A stretch of 64,000 nt of DNA, from contig OENT01000965.1 of the NCBI GenBank assembly GCA_900239685.1, forward strand, positions 1-64,000, read 5' to 3'. This stretch comes from Rotaria macrura (taxonomy: Eukaryota > Rotifera > Eurotatoria > Philodinida > Philodinidae). A model generated the notes under the pieces. It was not told where the DNA came from. It did no database searches and saw only the letters and a program-made list of their open reading frames with translations. The translations under genes and the position numbers were made by a program. Of this stretch, positions 39,474 to 53,323 are shown piece by piece. Every line of letters begins with the position of its first letter. Position 1 is the first letter of the stretch.

Positions 39474-39660
39474 TACAAAGAAGACTTTGATGTTTAAATT
39501 TTCTTTTTTTTAATGATTATTACATGCTTTGCTAATCTGTTTAACCTATTTTTCTAAACAAAAAAAAAACCGAGATATACATATATATGTTTATTCACGA
39601 CATGTATATATCCTGAAGTGTATTCCTGTGTGGTTATGCAGCACAAAAGAAAACAACAAT

Positions 39661-39666
39661 AATAAA
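39661..39666 (+). terminator. Polyadenylation signal of the UBE2K-type gene
   Basis: AATAAA lies 188 bp past the stop codon, the first clear signal downstream of the gene. Confidence 0.45.
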
Positions 39667-39752
39667 TTTCTTTGACTCATTTTCTTAAGAGAAGATCATA
39701 ACATAATTATCATGAAAACATTGTTTCTTATTTTAATCGTATTATATCAATA

Positions 39753-39772
39753 AATGAATGAATGAATGAATG
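39753..39772. repeat. AATG tetranucleotide microsatellite
   Basis: About five tandem AATG units. Confidence 0.8.
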
Positions 39773-41468
39773 ATAATAGGTAATGGTCATTTTAATATTG
39801 GTACGATCTTAAACGATTCAAGTCGCTAAATACTTATTTCGATCGTCATTTTGCTGTCTTCAGTTTTATTTTTCTTGATTCACTTGAGATGATGACGAAC
39901 ACTATATTGAGATTATGCTTCATGAAGTATTTCTTTTTGGCAAAACTCAGCTGAGAAAGCTATAGTGAATTAGAACGAATACAATAGGGAAGGACTCGTC
40001 ATTTCTTAAATTGTTTGTACTTACATTTCTGATTAGAAATAACAATTCGTGTTTTCATGTTATGGTTATTCTCCAAAATATTTCTTCTCAAATATTGAAA
40101 CATACATGCGCAATCGATTCAGCCTTTCATGTCAAGGCTTCACTGGTAGAAGTTCACTCTTATGTCATTTATTTTGCGTTTATTTCATCATCGAGGTTGA
40201 ATGATTCATCAAGTGATAATATGTTAAAAACATACCCGAACAACAATACATTTACCGATAAATTGATGTTTTGGATTCTGAGAGCAAACTACTATCGAAT
40301 GAATGACTAAAACATTTGAACATGACATTTCTCTTTGTGTCGTTTGTTGTTAATTCCCAGTCCTATCAATCTATACTTAGACGTTAATGGCATCGACTGA
40401 AACATGAATTTCATCGAGACCATCTCGCATCCAGCGTATCTATGAAGAGAAATGATTATTGATGAATCGATTTCGAAATATTGACAACTGAAGTTGATTT
40501 CGTATAAACGAAAAGTTTCGTATTGCTTTTAAAATGAAATGTAGCCCAATATCGACAGACACATGTCTAACCACAAAGCGTCGACACAGCAAAGCATCGA
40601 TACAAACGGTGTCGACATAGAAAATGCCGACAGGTGGAAAACATGTCAATGTAACTTTAGAGGAGACCATCACGTACACCCACGGCCTCAATACGGTCAA
40701 CGTACTAATTATTATCCGTGCGGAGAGATCTCTTGAATTCTCTCTTCAATCGCTTGCATACTATCCAATTGTGTCTTTCTGGCACTAGTGGAAAACTTGA
40801 AAGTAATCAATATCAGTCACTTCAAATGAATTTTCGGTGAATTAAGTATTCAACGAAACCAACCAATAATTAATTCGACGCAATAAAGAAACGGCAGGAA
40901 TCCAACGATTGCGATCTATTTATGTAGTCATCTACAAAAATAACTTAAAAGAGATGGAGCTTTACTCTCATACTTGATTTTTGCCTCACGATATTTATTT
41001 GTCGAAATTAAAGCTGAATACTGCATTACTATTCATATGTTCATTAATGCATAGTTCTGTGTAAAATCAAGAGACATCTATTTTTAGCTAATCTAAGAAT
41101 TCAAATCAATTTAATATGCATCGTCAGCAGAGAATACTTAACTATGTCTTTATTTTTATTTCGACGAAGTATTCTTGTCGCTATTTTGTTTGTTCAATCA
41201 AAAGACTGTTACACTTCTATTTTTGATTTGAATAATGGTTAGTTTTGTTTGACTGGAGAATCAGTCAGTGTATCCGGTCGTTTACACGATAGCTCCTCAA
41301 AGGCTAATCCGATTGTCATGACATTTTGTACACAGATTAGGTCCTGTTTCGTCGAAAGCTTAATTGATTTTCCCGTTTCGTCGAATTTTATTTTTCCTTG
41401 TATTCCCGTTTCGTCGAATTTGTTCTAACGTGTATTCCTGTTTCGTCGAAAAGTGAAAGTTAATTAAG

Positions 41469-41483
41469 AGAGAGAGAGAGAGA
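41469..41483. repeat. GA dinucleotide run inside the MULE
   Basis: About seven GA units just inside the left terminal repeats of the Mutator-like element. Confidence 0.8.
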
Positions 41484-41543
41484 ACATATCCTGTTTAATT
41501 AGATTGGTTAAGTCATACTAACGTAAGGTGAAGTTGCATCTAA

Positions 41544-41984
41544 TTATATTAGTTCTTCTCTGTAAATTATTTTCACTGATTGAGGCGAGTCTGCAATGCG
41601 CCGCTTTGAGTTCTGTTTAAATTCTTCAACTTTTCCTTTGTTTTGATCAACTTCACGATTATGTTGTTTTTTGTTGCTTGGTGGAATTCCTACATATTGT
41701 ATTGCCCGTCCAGGACAAGAACGATCTTCACATCTCCAATAAATAGTCGTATTACCAATTTTCTCTTGTGTATAATGAAAATTATCAAGTATTAAATTGT
41801 GTTTATTACGTTTAGTTGAAGCAATAGATAACATGGTTTTGTTTTCAGATAAATAACTATCGCATATGAATACAGCTCCTCTTTTTTGAGCAAATTTATA
41901 GAAACTTCTCGATGTAGACACCACTACGATAGTTAAGCTACTTTTAATCAGTGTATTTAGAAGATAATTGTTTAAGACAATCAA
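41544..41984 (-). CDS. FLYWCH-type zinc-finger protein encoded inside the MULE
   Basis: The frame of up to 146 codons carries a FLYWCH-like finger in its middle: KHNLILDNFHYTQ, then IYWRCEDRSCPGRAIQY, giving the Leu/Tyr-x-Tyr, WRC and C-x-x-R-A pattern; a later His could complete the zinc site. The C-terminal part is Lys/Gln-rich and ends at a TAA near the left terminus. FLYWCH fingers form the DNA-binding N-terminus of many animal MULE transposases, so this is probably the leftover N-terminal part of one. An in-frame ATG at the codon for MLSIASTK, just before the finger, is a likelier start than the listed first codon. Whether it is translated is unknown. Confidence 0.65.
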   Translation of the reverse strand: MIVLNNYLLNTLIKSSLTIVVVSTSRSFYKFAQKRGAVFICDSYLSENKTMLSIASTKRNKHNLILDNFHYTQEKIGNTTIYWRCEDRSCPGRAIQYVGIPPSNKKQHNREVDQNKGKVEEFKQNSKRRIADSPQSVKIIYREELI

Positions 41985-42142
41985 AACGATTCAGCTGGTC
42001 GTTTTGATTCTACTTTTTTTCATTGCAAGTTAATTTTTCGACGAAACTGGAACAGTCGAAATTTTATTTTCGACGAAACGGGAACGCTAAGAAAACAGCT
42101 CTAATAAATTTTTCGACGAAACAGGAATACACCTGTACACAG

Positions 42143-45100
42143 TATTATCTCATTGATATCTCGGCCGAGTTCAAAGATGAGAATAATTCGTCAAGAATTT
42201 ATTGAGTTGCAGTAAGAAATATCATTATTTTCTGTACAAATATTGACTGATTCTAATTTTTGCAAATCAAAGTCTTTTCCATAGGCAAAATGAAAACTCA
42301 ACTATCATATACCATTCGATAGAGAATTTCATGGGCTATAAAATGATGCTAAATCATAGGAGTAAATACGCTGTGTTTGAAATATCCTTCATTCTTTAGT
42401 ACCTAAACACTATGAAAAACTGATGTCTACTGACACTGCTGGTCGATTCGTCTTAGTTATGTAATACGAAGACAAAAATAAGAAAAGAAAGAAAAATCTT
42501 AACTATAGCAATATTTAAAATTACTTAGGCAACTAAAAGAAAAATATATTCTCTTGTCAACAGTGATTCAGTAAAAGAAACAGGAATTACTTGGTCGAAG
42601 ACAAAAGACATGGTCAATTTTATGCCATGCTGAGATACGCACATACACTCCACATTTATTGATATTCAGTAACCTATATGAAATGTAATTTCACTTTTCT
42701 TTCACATCTCTAATCGAATTTGAATTACATCAAATGTTTTCATACGACTTAGGAAAATATTGACTGTAGTACGAACAATAATCTGCTTGGATCTGTCAAC
42801 TTACTTATACATGGTATCAAACAACGATTTCTATCATGTTATTCTATAATTTGTATAACATATTGTTCATGAATCGACAATGATCTAAGTTAAAACGAGA
42901 TGTAAAATAGAAATCGAATAAGAAATTGACAATGAACAAAAAACAGATTGGTCGTATTTTGAAAAAAAAATTATCCGTGACAGATCTCCGAATGGTATTT
43001 TTATACAATATCAAATTCTATCGCTCATCAGCTAATTATATTGCAAAATGCTTGTATTGATGAAAACCTAATTTCATTTTTCACTTTGTAAATACAATCT
43101 ATTTTCATAAATGAAGAAAAATAAACTTGATTTTCTTGTATTCTTCACAATAGTAACTTAAGAGAAAGTAATAAACGCAACAACGATGTTTTACAATTGC
43201 ATTGCATCTTAAAATAAAATAAACTTTGTTTTACTTCACTTCGTACCATTGTGGTTTGATACATATTGATTTATGATTCATTTCAACATTCAAAGATATT
43301 TTGAATCGCAATCGTTCGTTAAGGAACTGTTTCTGAAGTTGCACGATTACCTAATAAGTGTGAATGTAGAAAAAAAGTCATAGTTTTTGTATAAGATTTT
43401 TAACATAATCAGGATAATTCGAGAACAGATACGTGATCTAAGAACAACTCTAAATAGAAAATATGAACAGAAAGTGAGATTAATTCTCATTAATGCCGAC
43501 GAACATTATCTTTTATACAAATATATTATAAACGGAAAATTCATTGAATATTCCATGGGACAAATCTTTCATCCCATTTCATCCCATGGATTCATGTTTC
43601 GTCTCAGTTCATCCCATGAGATATTAAAGAAAAGTCATTTCGTCCCATGAGATGGGATTGTCCCGTCGCAATAGAATCTCTGATCCATGGATTTAGCTTC
43701 TTTAGGTTTATTCGTGTAATTTTTATTTCATATGGAATTATCGAATTATGTCGACATATTATAGTGCCATATTAGAATAATCTATCTGGAACAAACGGCA
43801 CGTCCTTGTCAACTAAACCTAATGTCAATAAGTACGAGCAAATGTGGAACTAATTTGCAGATTCAACTCGATGTTCTCGTTTAGTATCACGTTTCTTTTA
43901 ATTTTCCTAATTTTCTAAGATAGTCTATGAGAAGACATGATTAATCGTGCTCGAAAATTCAATTGAAAACTGCAGTTAAATGATTTGTTTTATGCTAAAG
44001 AAACACTCAAAAGAACGCAGTTGATAGAAGATGACTTTCCACGAGAGATTGTCACGGATATTTTTGTTTTTTGAGAACTGACAAGCATCACATGCAATAC
44101 GTACTTGAACGAAGAGGATAGCATTTCTAAAAACCGATTTTATGCTGATTCACCAATATGATCAAAACACTGAACATGTAATATGATCTTTAGCAAGATA
44201 TTAGAAAGATGAAAACTTGCATACATAATAATACTTAACATTTGTGGTATACAGTAGAGTACAATTCAAGACATCACTATTTTCATGCTTTCCTACTATG
44301 ACATATCACTCGGGAATCATTTAATCCGTATGCATACAATTTATGCTCATCAAGTGAATTTCTTTCGTACATCGATCGCATCAAATCAAGAGAAAAAATT
44401 TATGATTCCGAAGAATGATACATCAGTGAAAGAACACGAGAGACATAATGAAATAGATACAAATGCAATAAAAAATAAAGAGGTGCTAGTACGGGATGAA
44501 GGTACAATGGCCCCTTTCATATAGATCGTTGTTCTTAATGTTATTTATTGCTAGCCTTCATTACGCTCGAAAAAATCGATCTAATGGTATATTTGTATTT
44601 ATGTTAAACAATTATTGCCACATCCAGACAAGTAAACAAATCCATTTGTTTCCAGATTTATCGTTGCAGACGTAAAACAGATTTTCGTAAACCAAGCATA
44701 AAGAAGAACTAGCTACCGTAAAACAAAAGACTTGTAAATATTTTGCTTTGATTTTAAAAGAAATCTCAGCTGTTGAATCTCAACATCATGCTTATTAATG
44801 ACACTGTTAAAGGTTATCAATGTCATTAATAAAAGTAAAATATGTGCTATTAGATGAAAATCTATTCAACAAAAACAAAAATGCTCGTGAAACGGGAAGC
44901 AGGAAAAAAAATACGTTGATACACTTTACGATCTCATAGGCAATAACTATATGGATTGTATTCATCATTCGAAAAACAATTGACACACATATTGAATCAT
45001 GTTTGTAACGAAGCAATAGAAATCGATTAGTCTTGTTCAATTAAAAATTCTTCTTCTATAACACAATCTCTACTGTGAAAAACATCGTCGACTGTATCTC

Positions 45101-48100
45101 CTTGGCAAACAAAAACAAAAATATTACGATTATTAAGAAGACTTATATATATATATATTACCATATTAAAATGACACTCAACTCCGATATTAAACACGCA
45201 CAAAATCAATTATATCGATCAAATCATGTTTAAAAACAAATACTACTATCATTTTCATCGTTCCTATGAGATTATCGGATGAAATTGAATTCATTGTTAG
45301 TTGTTTTGCAGAAAATAGACACTCCAAACTAGTTGAACGATCGTTAAATTTCATTTGTACTATTCTCAAATCAAGTTATTTGTAAGACATTCATATCATA
45401 TTTGTCCCTTTTGTTTCAATACACATTCAGATCGATGTCTCGCAAATAAATGTATTTCATTCGAAAAAAAACCCTATTTATCTATTAAAAAGAAAAACCG
45501 ACGAATTCAATGTTAAACACTTCATCCACTATGGATTTACTTGTCTTAAGTTATTGATAAAGTATCATTTAGCAATTAAATACATTAAAAATACAGTTTC
45601 ACTGAACTATGTTCAGAACAACATTGGTAAGTTATGTTTTAGTAGTTCTGATTTTGAATCCAATTAGATATCATTAAGGCACATTTGTGTTTTTCTTCTT
45701 CTGATAATTAGTTGAATTCTTGAATAGTATTATATAATTCAAGCAGTTTTCTCTAACTCGTTTATGTCTATACACTCAAGTTTCTTGTTCTGAACATCAT
45801 TCGACGGCTCCGTTTTTCATTATTAAAAGAAGAAAAGAAAAAGATGAATGAGAGCTTTTTGAGAACTGACGTCATCATCATCGTCGCCACTCATCAATCT
45901 ATCTTCGTTCGTCTACAATACATCAAATAACTTGAATTCAAGTTATTATGGCTGTGATTAGCTAGAAGACAAGGAAGCATTTATAGATAAATCTAAATCT
46001 GAAAAGAAACAACTAACAGGAAGAAAAAAAAAACTACAAAGAAAAATATCAAATAGTTTCAAAGCCAACATCCTTTTACTAAAAAAAAACGAATAGGAAA
46101 CTAAAGTAGGATGCATAGATATATATTTATATAATGAAAAGAAGAACATGATCCTGGCATTATAACAAGAGTATTTTGTGAGAACGAAGAAGAATAAATC
46201 TTTCAATGTCGATCTCTCTTTCTTACGTACACAATGCTAAAAGTCACTCTTGGCTAAAAGATATTGTCTGTCACTTGATTTCAAAATTCACTACATCATA
46301 AGTTTTCTCTCTCTCTCTCTATCTTTGTATCAGTTGTGCTCTAATGAAAAAAAAAGAACTCGAATTAACTAATTGATTATATGCATATAAATTAGCACAA
46401 AAAAAAAGGAAATTAAGAACAAACGGAACAACGAGTGAAACAACGGAATATGTGAGTAGGCAACTAAAACGAGTCAGTCGTCCTCTCCCATCGTCAATAT
46501 ATATATATATATATATGTAGTGGCAACTTCCTTCGTCTTCTCGTCCTTTTATTACAATAAATATATTCGATACTTTCTAATCAATCTTTTAAAGCATTTC
46601 ATGGCTGGTGCATGTGGACGTTCAAATCGTAGTCAATCAAAGGCAATGATACTTTCATTCGGAGTAAGAAAGATAGCACTTATTTTGTCTCGTCTTATTG
46701 ATGCACTTTGGAAAAACAATTAGTCATTTTTTGGATATTCATCTATTCCTTCGATAGTAGATCGATCAGAACTAATCTCTGTATTTCTCTTTCTCTTCAT
46801 AAGCTTCTTTCAACATTTCATTTCGTATCGATTACTTATTTTCAGTCGTTGTCTATTATAAGTAGCTATATTATCAGAATTATAAATTTTAATATATCTA
46901 TAAAGAAAATAAAAATGTAAAAAAACTGTGTACATGAGTTGTCTTAAGTTCTTTTTAAAATTAACACATTACCAATAGAATCAATACTAATAGTCACAGC
47001 TTACTACTATGTTATTAACGAATGGTATGAAATGTATGTATGTGTGAGAGAGTCATGAGACTGAAATTTTCACAATCATTTTGTTTTAATAGCGGATACT
47101 TGATAGATTGGCAAAGTTCGATATGATCCTTGCTTGGTAGAAGAGAAATCCATTGATCGATGGAGGCATGATAAGTCAAGAACCATTTCAAATTAAGATA
47201 ATCAATATATAAAATCATACATTGACCAATGTTTCGAAATTCTCATTTTTAATAAAAATAAAACGATCGAAATCAAAATTCCATCTATTTCTTTACATGC
47301 AAAAGTTTTGTTTTTTTTCGTTGGATGTGATAAAAGAACTTTGAAGATGAAAGATTCTCTTATCAATCTATCAATTTTAGCATGTTTTCAATTCCATCTG
47401 ACACAAGCATGCCTACTTCTTTAATTAGTTCGCCCATGAAAACCGATGATGTCGATGAAGCTTATTTTTTATTCTCTGCAAAAGGCATATCAATCATTTG
47501 CTTTGATTAATTTATTTAGATTTACGCAAATAGACTATCGTATTTGTGCTCGTCAACATGAATTAATTAATGTATACGATCGATATGATATTTTATATAG
47601 AATCACAATAAATAATACCATTTGCTACTGTTAGTGTGAATTTAATTTTTTAGACGTAAAGTGAACCGTATCAAAGTCAATATTCAGAGCATTGAAATGT
47701 GTTAAAAGTTCTATACTTATTAAGAGCTCAATGATGGTTTTCTACCCTCCACTTTAAAATAAAACCAATAGTCAAAAATAATTACGAATACAACTTTATC
47801 AATCTATATTGTTAAGAGTGAGATGCATGAAGATAAGAAATTCACCATTGCAGTTGGTGAGTGATATCATTTTAAGATAGAATAATGGAGATTATTGAGA
47901 TCGAATATCTGTAACTGTTTTACAATGAATAAATAAATAATTTTTTGCACGAGTTTAGATAAGTCTACAATACAAAGCATGTGTGTTTTCTATGAAAAAA
48001 AGGGCCTTGTTACAAGAGCGTTCATTGCACTTTCTCACATTTCTTGAGAAGACCTCGACATAAAATTTTGAAATCTTCGCTTTAGATTTATGTTTGTGTG

Positions 48101-48499
48101 CACGTGCATGGTTAGAGAAAAATCTTTTATAAACTTGTAGTCATCGAATATTTCTTACTTATAGATAAGAAAATCTCAGCGATAAAAATAGTGAGTAGTG
48201 TTGCTGCCTTTGACAAATATTTATTCTGTATTTTGTCTACGTAGTGATTATTTTTAATAGTAACTAATTAAAGTTCTGTTCTACGCTGCGTATTTTACTT
48301 TGTTGAATTCCAGAGAATAAAAACACTTGGAGTGCGATAAAACAGTGCTTTTCTTGACACAAAAATCATACCCTAAAGATGTTAAGATTCCATAGTAACA
48401 TGATCATGGAGAGAAGAAGAAGAAAAAAAACTTTAATCCAATCCAGCTAACACAGGTATAAACTAATTTTGAATCAGACTACTTTTACTTTATTTGAAC
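42143..48499. other. Gene-poor A+T-rich region
   Basis: No supported exon chain. Noteworthy local sequence includes a cluster of CATCCCATG words at 43,550-43,690 and an AT run at 46,499-46,516. The short plus-strand frame near 46,600-46,720 contains a GTAAGA donor-like site but no recognisable domain. Other open frames are short and of low complexity. Confidence 0.5.
46499..46516. repeat. AT dinucleotide microsatellite
   Basis: About nine AT units. Confidence 0.8.
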
Positions 48500-48959
48500 A
48501 AAATAAAATAGGCGTACCTTCGAAGTGATAGTTAAAAGATGGATTTCGAGTATTCAAATGTTTTTTACGCCTTGCGATTGATATTCGCCAGTTTCTACTT
48601 CTTGATTCGATATTTGTTGATCAACCAGGAGTTCTCCAATCGACTAACGTAAGTGATATTTCACAGTGTCGATTAGTTCAGCTACTTTTTTAAGTAACTA
48701 TTGTTTAGTTGCCCTGGTTTCAATTTTGAAGTCATTGCTTTTACATGATCCGTATCGGTGATCATTTTTTCATCTGGCAGTGTGAATAAGAGGATTTTGG
48801 AAGCAATAAGAACTATTCTTCATCGTAGCTCATGAGGACCTTCGCAAAAAGTTAACATAAGCCATAATCAGCTTATTGTTCTTCATGGTTCTCTTTTCTT
48901 CGATCATCGATATGTGGTGTTTTTGAATAATTAGTAGCAAGCTCGATCGATGAATATTT

Positions 48960-49142
48960 TCCAGGTGTGACCGTTGTCCATGTGGTGAATTCGATACGCA
49001 GACATATACATCATTTTTCCTTCTGTGTCGACATCTGTTTTGCGTAGAGCAAAATACTTCTCTCATGGATTTATTCAAGTTACCACTGTGGTGTCTATCA
49101 CATCACGGGCAAATCTTGGTTTTTAAAAGATTCTATAGCTAG
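48960..49142 (+). pseudogene. Possible SWIM zinc-finger remnant
   Basis: A plus-strand frame reads CPCGEF, then about ten residues, then LLCRHLFCVEQ and LFKLPLW, before a stop near 49142. C-x-C followed by C-x-H is the SWIM zinc-finger signature, and SWIM fingers close many MULE-type transposases and ZSWIM proteins. An in-frame stop lies a few codons upstream and no transposase core is visible nearby, so at best this is a decayed fragment. A chance match cannot be excluded. Confidence 0.35.
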
Positions 49143-52100
49143 TTCTTTCATTGACTTTACTGGTCGGTCATTGTCATTACCAAAGTCACGCGATCGCCTA
49201 CAACTGTGTCCATTCCTCAAGTAAACATTGTTCTTCGATCTCTATATCATTCGAGTCGATAATTCGGTTGGAAATGCTCATTCAAAAAGTGACAATTTTT
49301 AGCACATTAATGACCTCTGATTCAATAATGTAAACGATTTGATTGTTTCGCTTTGAGGAAAATAGAATTCTTTTATCAAAGCATTTGTTTTCGATGTAAT
49401 TAGCCAATACATTTAGACCATTTTCCTCATCTTCTAGGAAGTTCTCCAAAACTCTTTATAGAAACTTTTAGACATATAGTTACAGAATAGTGCATCTTAA
49501 AAGTGCAAATACTTTTGTTCTTTACTTTGTATACAGCATACACTTTTGTGATGATTATAATAATAATCTTCAGAGAATGTAATCGATATACACTGAATTC
49601 AGAAATTTTCATTTCAACTAAAACTCTGCCAATTCTTCAAATATTACAATAAACAGTACTTTTCAAGTAGCATTTAACTTTGACCCTTGATTGTTCTTTT
49701 ATTGTTATAAAAAGAAAAATCTACCCTATCGAGACTTAGAACGAACGTCGTCAATTATGGAGTAAAAATTTGAGCAGGACAGTTACTCATGACTTGAAGT
49801 CATGATTTTTCTTCATTTTCATCAAGTTTCTTTGTTATGGTGTCATTTTTTTGTCTTGAACTTCTTGAGTGCCGATTAGACATTTCGGAATGTAGATCTG
49901 AGCTATGTTCAGGTGAGGTGAACCTCAGAGGTACACACACACACTTACAACTACATTCAAGAAAAAAAACGAGGTACTTCATCACTGTAGCTATCATCAA
50001 TAAACTCCTAGATAAATGTTATCATTAAAAAAAATGTATTTTACAAAATCAGATAAAACAATAATGAGAAAACTATAAGTTTATGTTTTTTTTTCAAAAT
50101 AAAAAAACTGTGGACATGAAGTTTAGTCGAATATCAATGATACAATGGAAAAGCATTGTTTGTTTCAAAAAATGCATCGAGAATATTTTCAAGAAGCTTT
50201 GTAAAAATAAAGATGTTGATATTAGCAATGCGTTATAACGAACGAGTCATCTAATAAATCACGTCTATGAATACCTCTTATGAACAAAGTAGTTTATGCA
50301 GTATGAAATAGTTAAACATATTTTGAACTATCATGTCTTTTCGGAATTCATCAAGTTTCTCGGCAAAACAAGTCATTGTCAACGATTTATCACTTCTAAG
50401 TGTACTAATTTAAATTCAAGTTAATAAACACTTGACAATTCTATTGAACGATGTTAAATGATGTGACACTCTAAATTATAAACGGAAGAGACTGTCTACT
50501 AATGTTTTAAGTCGTAATTAGTTTTCAAACTTCTTAAAGATTTTTTTTTTGTTCAATTACGCATTATAAACTTACGACAGATTGTCTAATTTGTTTTTGA
50601 TCTTATCAAAAATAACTACATTGATAATTAAATCATAGTGAATAAAAGTTAGCAAGTATTCTTTAATTGAAAAAATAAAATACAATTTCAATATAACAAA
50701 AACAAACCTTAGTTTCATGTGCTTTACAGATTGTTGTAATAATCTATGCGTAAAATGTCAATTTTCTTTCATTGATAAGCCGCTGAAGAGGATCAAAATT
50801 AATCAGTTAACAACAATATTTCATGTTCTTTCTAAATATATACTTAGAAATTTTTGGTTTCTTTTTTCTAGTTTAGTAGTAATTTATGGGGGCACATTTT
50901 TGATGACAGCCGACAATCATATTTGTTCAGAATTTTCCATTCATTATTTAAGTTCGAAAAATTAATTAAGAAAAAAATATAAATACTTTTTTCAATCGAA
51001 ATATCAAACAGTTTGTTTGTTTTCATAGATCCGTTTTGTTGCGAATGACTTTCTCTAGTTAAATGTTTCATGTTACGCAATACGTACAAATTACCGTAAG
51101 TCATCCAACATACCCGATTAATTTTTCATGCATTTTCGTTCGAATTTTCATGTCTAATTCACTTGCATATCATATTTCATAGAAAATGAACTTATATACG
51201 ATCGTAGAAAGATAAACATGTTCCATGTTTACATTCAAATGCGTTCGTAATAAAAGAAAGTCAAGTTAATTTTTCCTTAAGAGATAATCATCTTACAAGC
51301 TAGTTGCCGTACAATCTAATATGAGATTGAAAGAGAGATCTTAATAAGTGCAGAAAAATCCTGTGTTGACTCTTTCGATTTGAATTTTATTGCTAACTTA
51401 TGATGTGGATATTATCGATTGTTGAAGCATTTTAGAAATTTCCGAGAGACTACCATAGTATGGAGAGTCTTCGTAAAATTGTTCATATCAGTATGTTGGA
51501 GAGTTCTGAAAATATCCTGAAAGTCTCACCATGTTATAAGACTTTTTCATTGATCTATTGAATTCGTTGGTGAACTCGACTTTTAAGATGTGCCCCTATG
51601 ATAAGAAATAGTTTTGAGAATTTCAACATCCATATGAAAAGATATTCTTTTTGCTATCTGCTTTTAAGATGTTTTTGTAAGAATAAATGATTATTCCATA
51701 GATGGAATTCTACATTGAAACAATGCCATTCATCGTTTTGCAATGCTAGCTACTAATGTGCTACATATGCAATAAACGTCTGACTAATCGAAGACTAAAG
51801 GTTTATGAAGACAAACCAACTAGGGTCTATGCATGTTTCAGTGAGAACGACGTCTGTATTAATTTCTCATAAGTGTCACTGACATCATTTTTTTCATTTT
51901 TGATTACTTTTAATTTACTTCAATGACATCTAAGTATGCAAATAAAGAATGCAACATATTGATCAACATTTTCTCTTAGTGAACGTTGGATAGTACTATT
52001 GTTGTCGGTTTCCATCATCAAAGGAATTCTTTTTCTCAAAGAAGCAATTTCATGCCGGAAACCATGTCTAAATATACAGTTAAAACGAGTTTGAAATCTC

Positions 52101-53298
52101 AATTCTAATTATATTGTTGACTCGCTCCAGTGGCTTATAACTGGTGGTAAGTTTTATACGACGTGTCGTAGAAAGGTTTTTAAACAGGTAGACTAATTGT
52201 ATCACACAGAGCTGGATAGTATCAACAAATGAATTCTATCGTATTCAATGACATTCGTGTTTGAATAACATCTCAACACTAATTGATAGAGTTCATGAAG
52301 TATGATACTAGTGTATAGATAAAGGCATTCTTCTTTTTTACCTGGATATATGCAGTTCTATTTCTTTTTCTTTTATTTAAAGGTTTGTTTTTTTTTAACA
52401 TTTAATTTTAACACTTTGATGCTATTTCGACATCAGTATGAAACAGTTTATTTGACATGAACTTAATGCTTCTTCTAATACATATGAATACATAGTGTTT
52501 AATTATTGAAATATTTTCAATACGATTCGTCTATGTAAGAATAGATGTTCTTCTTTTTTATCATTCTTCTTTTGCACCTGCTTTTAATAGTAATCGATTA
52601 CTCGAGTTCATTAGTAGTTTAAATGGAGTCTAGTGGCATTACTCTTCCGGCATGTTGATATGAATAGAGTAAATGCTCATTTTCAAACTTTCAAGTGTCA
52701 AATAACATAAGTTCATATATGACAGAAGAAGAAAAAAAAACTATAAGTATTTCATTAACCAAGAATATTTTATTTTTTCCATATCATATGAGTCAGTTTA
52801 TAAGTGTAAAAGACAAATTAATCTGGCATGGATATGCACAAGTAACATTAGTATGCAATAAAATATAAGATGATACGTTTTATAAGACATGTCATACTCT
52901 TTTTATATTTCATACTACGTCATTCAGGCGATTCATTATTAAACAATTGATCAAAGGTAACTATTGCTGTGCAATCCTTTCTTAAAAAAGAACAAGAACG
53001 TCTTTTGTTCTTATCGATGTATAGTAACATTAGTCATATTTAAAAAAATTATATAAAACTCTTTAAGTTTTAATGACAACACATGCAAATACGATCCGTT
53101 GAATGCATGAGATAGATGTAAATTCATTCTGACATAGCTTCAACCGATGTTATCATATGCTCGATACATTCATTGTCGACATGAAACAAAACATGCCATA
53201 AATTACTGCTTTTAATCATAGATAAAATGTTTTCTTTTTATTGTTTTGAGTTTTCTTTAGAATACGAAGAAAGAAAGCAGAACGAGTTCTTCTTCTCT

Positions 53299-53323
53299 TT
53301 ATTATTATTATTATTATTATTAT
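53299..53323. repeat. TTA trinucleotide microsatellite
   Basis: About eight TTA/ATT units. Confidence 0.85.

Larger units (their letters stand above)
39474..41335. other. Intergenic DNA, no supported gene
   Basis: It includes the UBE2K-type 3' flank, an AATG microsatellite and a stretch at 40550-40640 with several dispersed GTCGACA/CGACA words. No exon chain was found. Confidence 0.5.
41336..42133. mobile_element. Mutator-like (MULE) element with FLYWCH ORF
   Basis: The 798-bp unit is flanked by TGTACACAG at 41327-41335 and again at 42134-42142, a perfect 9-bp target-site duplication as expected for Mutator-like elements. Its ends carry clusters of the word CCYGTTTCGTCGAA: four copies at the left (41343, 41372, 41405, 41437) and three inverted copies at the right (42037, 42069, 42112), consistent with transposase-binding subterminal repeats. 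Inside is one minus-strand ORF with a FLYWCH zinc finger. The MULE catalytic domain is absent, so this copy should be non-autonomous. Confidence 0.8.

Noticed and set aside
46600-46725. Short frame starting MAGACGRSNRSQSK with a nearby GTAAGA donor
   Set aside because: No signal peptide, domain or matching downstream acceptor was found. The amidation-like appearance is not supported by repeated processing sites.
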